A stretch of DNA of 64,000 nt. It comes from Bacteroidota bacterium. GTDB lineage: Bacteria > Bacteroidota > Ignavibacteria > Kryptoniales > JAKASW01. A program made the position numbers and the translations under genes. Shown piece by piece: positions 61,682 through 64,000 of this stretch (position 1 is its first letter; each line of letters begins with the position of its first letter). The DNA is taken from NCBI GenBank assembly GCA_021812985.1, contig JAKAMG010000009.1, positions 34,896-98,895 on the forward strand, in the 5' to 3' direction. Below the pieces are notes generated by a model, which had not been told where the DNA came from, searched no databases, and worked only from the letters and a program-made list of their open reading frames with translations.

Positions 61682-64000
61682 TCAGCCCTCTTTCCGACCT
61701 CCATCCTTTCCTTGTTTTTCGTCTTCTAGTTCAAACTTTCTTCCGAAAGCGTCTCCCTCGATTCCAATGGAGACGCTTTGAAGCGCGACGTACATCTGAC
61801 CCAGCGACAATCCTCCGTCGTTCGGCGGAACTCGCTGATGCCAATACGCTCTGAACCCGGCAGCCGTGAGTCGCTCCACGGCTCGCTCGGTCAAATACTT
61901 ATTCTGGAAGCAGCCGCCACTCAACACGACTCTCTCCACGCCGACACGCCCGGCCACATCCACTATCACGTCCGAAAGTGTGTTGTGGAACTTTGCTGAC
62001 ATTTGACCGACCGATACGCCTTCAGACAAATCGGCGAGAATCTGTTTCATCATCGGTTCCCAGTCGATCACGTATGAAGGAAGGTCTATATTGGCACGCC
62101 GGCTCTCAGCATTCTTGCGATTCGCTGGTCTTTCAGCTCGCTCATTCGGATGATTCACCGCGAAACGATAGGACTCCGTGCATTCAACTCCATTGGCAGC
62201 AAATTCCAGTTCCATAGCGGCCTGCCCTTCGAAATTCACGACCTGCCTGATTCCGATGAGCGAGGCCACGGCATCGAAGAGCCTCCCGGCACTCGTGGTG
62301 ATGGGAGAGTTCAACTTCGACTCAAGCATCTTCCTAATCAGATGTCGGGAAGTCACGTCGAAGGCGCTGACTGGAGCCAGCTGTTCCATCATGAGTGCAT
62401 CCTCGCCAATGAGCTCGTAAAGCAAGCCGATCGCAGTGCGCCTTGGTTCCTTGACTGAAGCGTTACCGCCCGGGAGCCTGAATTTGCGGAAGCTTGCGAC
62501 CCTGTCGTACGAGAGTGCGTCCGTTACAAAGAACTCTCCTCCCCAAATCGTCCCGTCAGTTCCAAACCCTGTTCCGTCCCACGATACTCCAAGGACATCC
62601 CCTGTCAGCTGGTTATCAGCCATGCATGATGCGACATGAGCGAAATGATGCTGAATGCCGAATTTTCTCTTCTCAAGCCTGGCGGCGTATTTCGCGGACA
62701 GATAATCGGGATGCAGGTCGTGCGCTACCAGGCGAGGTCTCACATCGTAGAGCCTCTGCAGGTCGGCAGTCACTTTCTCAAACGCCTCGTATGCCTTCGC
62801 CGTAGAAAGGTCACCTATGTGCTGACTGACGAACGCGTTGGCACCGGAGTTTATAGCCACAGTGTTCTTCAAATGTCCGCCGACTGCGAGCACGGCCGCC
62901 GGGCCGGAGTCTCCCGTTTCAAGAGGTATCTCTACCGGAAAGGGGGCGTATCCGCGGGCACGTCTCACGATCTGAGGCCTCCCTGCCATTACTCGCACCA
63001 CCGAATCGTCAACCTGACGTTCTATAGGTCTGTCGTGCACGAGGAAAAGGTCCGCTATGCCGCCGAGCTTTTCGAGTGCGTCATGCTCGTCTATGCAGAT
63101 AGGCTCGTCCGATATGTTGCCACTTGTCGCTACTACTGGGAACCCCAGCTCGTTCATAAGAATAAGATGGAGCGGCGTGTACGGGAGCATAACCCCCATG
63201 TAAGGATTGTTTGGTGCGACCGAAGGCGCGATACCGGTATTCTCCTTCATTCCGACTTCTACTGCCCCCGATGCTTCCTTGCCTCTCCTCCATTCGTTTA
63301 CTTCGTCGACATCTCGCGGATGTCTGCCTTGTCCGACATCTCTTCGCCTCAGCAAAACTATCGGCGCTTCAGGCGAGACGAGGAGCCTTTCTTCAAGGCC
63401 ATCCACTTGGCAGTCAGATCTGATTTGCGCGATGGCAGGATACATCAACGCAAAGGGTTTTTCCTCCCTATGCTTGCGCGATCTAAGCCGCTTCACCGCC
63501 TCATCGTTCCGTGCATCCGCCAGAAGTTGAAACCCGCCGATTCCCTTGAGAGCCACAATTTTACCCGAGCGAATTGCTACTGCCGTCTCCACAATTGCAC
63601 CATAGTCACGTGAAACGACGGCGCCGGCCTCGTTCCACAATTCGATATGGGGACCGCACTTCGGACAGGCGTTTGGTTGTGCGTGAAAGCGTCGGTTGGT
63701 CGGATCTTCATACTCCGTCCGGCATTCATCGCACATCAGGAAACGAGCCATGGTGGTGTTTGGTCTGTCGTATGGAAGGGACCTGATTATGCTGAATCTT
63801 GGGCCGCAATTGGTGCAGTTAGTGAATGGGTAGTGATACCTTCTATTCGCGGGATCATGAATCTCCGACGCGCACTCGGGACACGTGGCGACATCAGGGA
63901 GAACGAAGGCGCTCTTCTCACCAGATGACTCGCTCTCTCTTATTTCAAAGCTTGTGAATCCTGACGGGTCAAGGAACGAGGTCTCCATACCCTGTATGAA
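61682..64000 (-). CDS. hypF: Carbamoyltransferase HypF (5' end cut by window edge)
   Basis: At least 772 residues of HypF, which makes the carbamoyl group used for hydrogenase cyanide ligands. Visible are the C4-type zinc fingers (CPECASEIHDPANRRYHYPF, CTNCGP, CDECRTEY, CPKCGP), a YrdC-like domain (IVALKGIGGFQLLADA), and a Kae1/HypF C-terminal domain (HHFAHVASCMADN, SWDGTGFGTDG; GGCFQNKYLTE). The frame is open to the window edge (an in-frame ATG at 63986-63988 is internal), and the N-terminal acylphosphatase domain lies mostly beyond the window. It leads hypD by 26 bases. Confidence 0.95.
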   Translation of the reverse strand, partial: FIQGMETSFLDPSGFTSFEIRESESSGEKSAFVLPDVATCPECASEIHDPANRRYHYPFTNCTNCGPRFSIIRSLPYDRPNTTMARFLMCDECRTEYEDPTNRRFHAQPNACPKCGPHIELWNEAGAVVSRDYGAIVETAVAIRSGKIVALKGIGGFQLLADARNDEAVKRLRSRKHREEKPFALMYPAIAQIRSDCQVDGLEERLLVSPEAPIVLLRRRDVGQGRHPRDVDEVNEWRRGKEASGAVEVGMKENTGIAPSVAPNNPYMGVMLPYTPLHLILMNELGFPVVATSGNISDEPICIDEHDALEKLGGIADLFLVHDRPIERQVDDSVVRVMAGRPQIVRRARGYAPFPVEIPLETGDSGPAAVLAVGGHLKNTVAINSGANAFVSQHIGDLSTAKAYEAFEKVTADLQRLYDVRPRLVAHDLHPDYLSAKYAARLEKRKFGIQHHFAHVASCMADNQLTGDVLGVSWDGTGFGTDGTIWGGEFFVTDALSYDRVASFRKFRLPGGNASVKEPRRTAIGLLYELIGEDALMMEQLAPVSAFDVTSRHLIRKMLESKLNSPITTSAGRLFDAVASLIGIRQVVNFEGQAAMELEFAANGVECTESYRFAVNHPNERAERPANRKNAESRRANIDLPSYVIDWEPMMKQILADLSEGVSVGQMSAKFHNTLSDVIVDVAGRVGVERVVLSGGCFQNKYLTERAVERLTAAGFRAYWHQRVPPNDGGLSLGQMYVALQSVSIGIEGDAFGRKFELEDEKQGKDGGRKEG

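Overview
The window looks like a chromosomal segment of an uncultured member of the Bacteroidota–Ignavibacteriota–Chlorobiota (FCB) group, most like Ignavibacteria or Kryptonia-type lineages. Reasons: a type IX secretion (T9SS) style C-terminal sorting domain, a PorZ-like propeller protein, a sensor kinase with a two-component-regulator propeller and Y_Y_Y domain, multihaem cytochromes, a DUF4900-like protein family, and GH3 and GH20 enzymes without a SusCD pair. Gene density is high, many genes overlap by ATGA, and strong GGAGG-type ribosome sites are common. No rRNA, intact tRNA, CRISPR, transposase or phage gene was seen. The placement is by gene content only.

Layout. (1) 0.2-4.4 kb, minus strand: a coupled respiratory operon of a small DksA/TraR zinc-finger protein, a very large fused c/b cytochrome (about 19 haem c sites plus a membrane cytochrome b domain, CbcL-like), a second DksA/TraR protein with an extra four-cysteine cluster, and a tetrahaem cytochrome. 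Two terminator hairpins separate it from a receiver-like protein that lacks its phospho-acceptor. (2) 5.4-8.7 kb, plus strand: a membrane histidine kinase and a sigma54-dependent NtrC-type regulator. (3) 8.8-13.1 kb, minus: a five-gene run of an AOS-family (serine-palmitoyltransferase-like) enzyme, a GNAT acyltransferase, IlvE, a cyclic-nucleotide-binding protein and UspA. A tRNA-like remnant and a GT-C glycosyltransferase follow. (4) 14.8-19.3 kb, minus: a Crp/Fnr regulator, a PHP phosphoesterase, RibH and a PorZ-like protein. (5) 19.3-29.4 kb: housekeeping genes: a cysteine desulfurase on plus, then RsmB, Ppx/GppA, PrmA, an M28 lipoprotein peptidase, a VOC protein, ComF, UvrB, proline dehydrogenase and DUF2203 on minus.

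(6) 29.5-39.4 kb, minus: a hybrid kinase, a novel lipoprotein, a T9SS cargo protein, and a propeller kinase with a LuxR-type regulator. (7) 39.6-44.8 kb, minus: two consecutive copies of a three-gene cassette of small pseudopilin-like proteins (PilV/GspI-, PilW/GspJ- and PilX/GspK-like). This is the most system-like, least explained part of the window. (8) 45-59 kb: lipocalin, GH3, PhzF, NAD-dependent epimerase, YbaK, prolyl oligopeptidase, a FrnE-type DsbA, a novel exported protein, a transglutaminase-like protein and GH20. (9) 59.3-64 kb, minus: hypF (cut by the window edge), hypD and hypE for NiFe-hydrogenase maturation; hypC is not present between them.

Together the genes suggest an anaerobic or facultative heterotroph that breaks down glycans and peptides, makes sphingolipid-like lipids, secretes proteins by T9SS, and can use quinol-linked multihaem electron transfer and hydrogenase chemistry. 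All functions are read from sequence motifs by eye; no database search was run.
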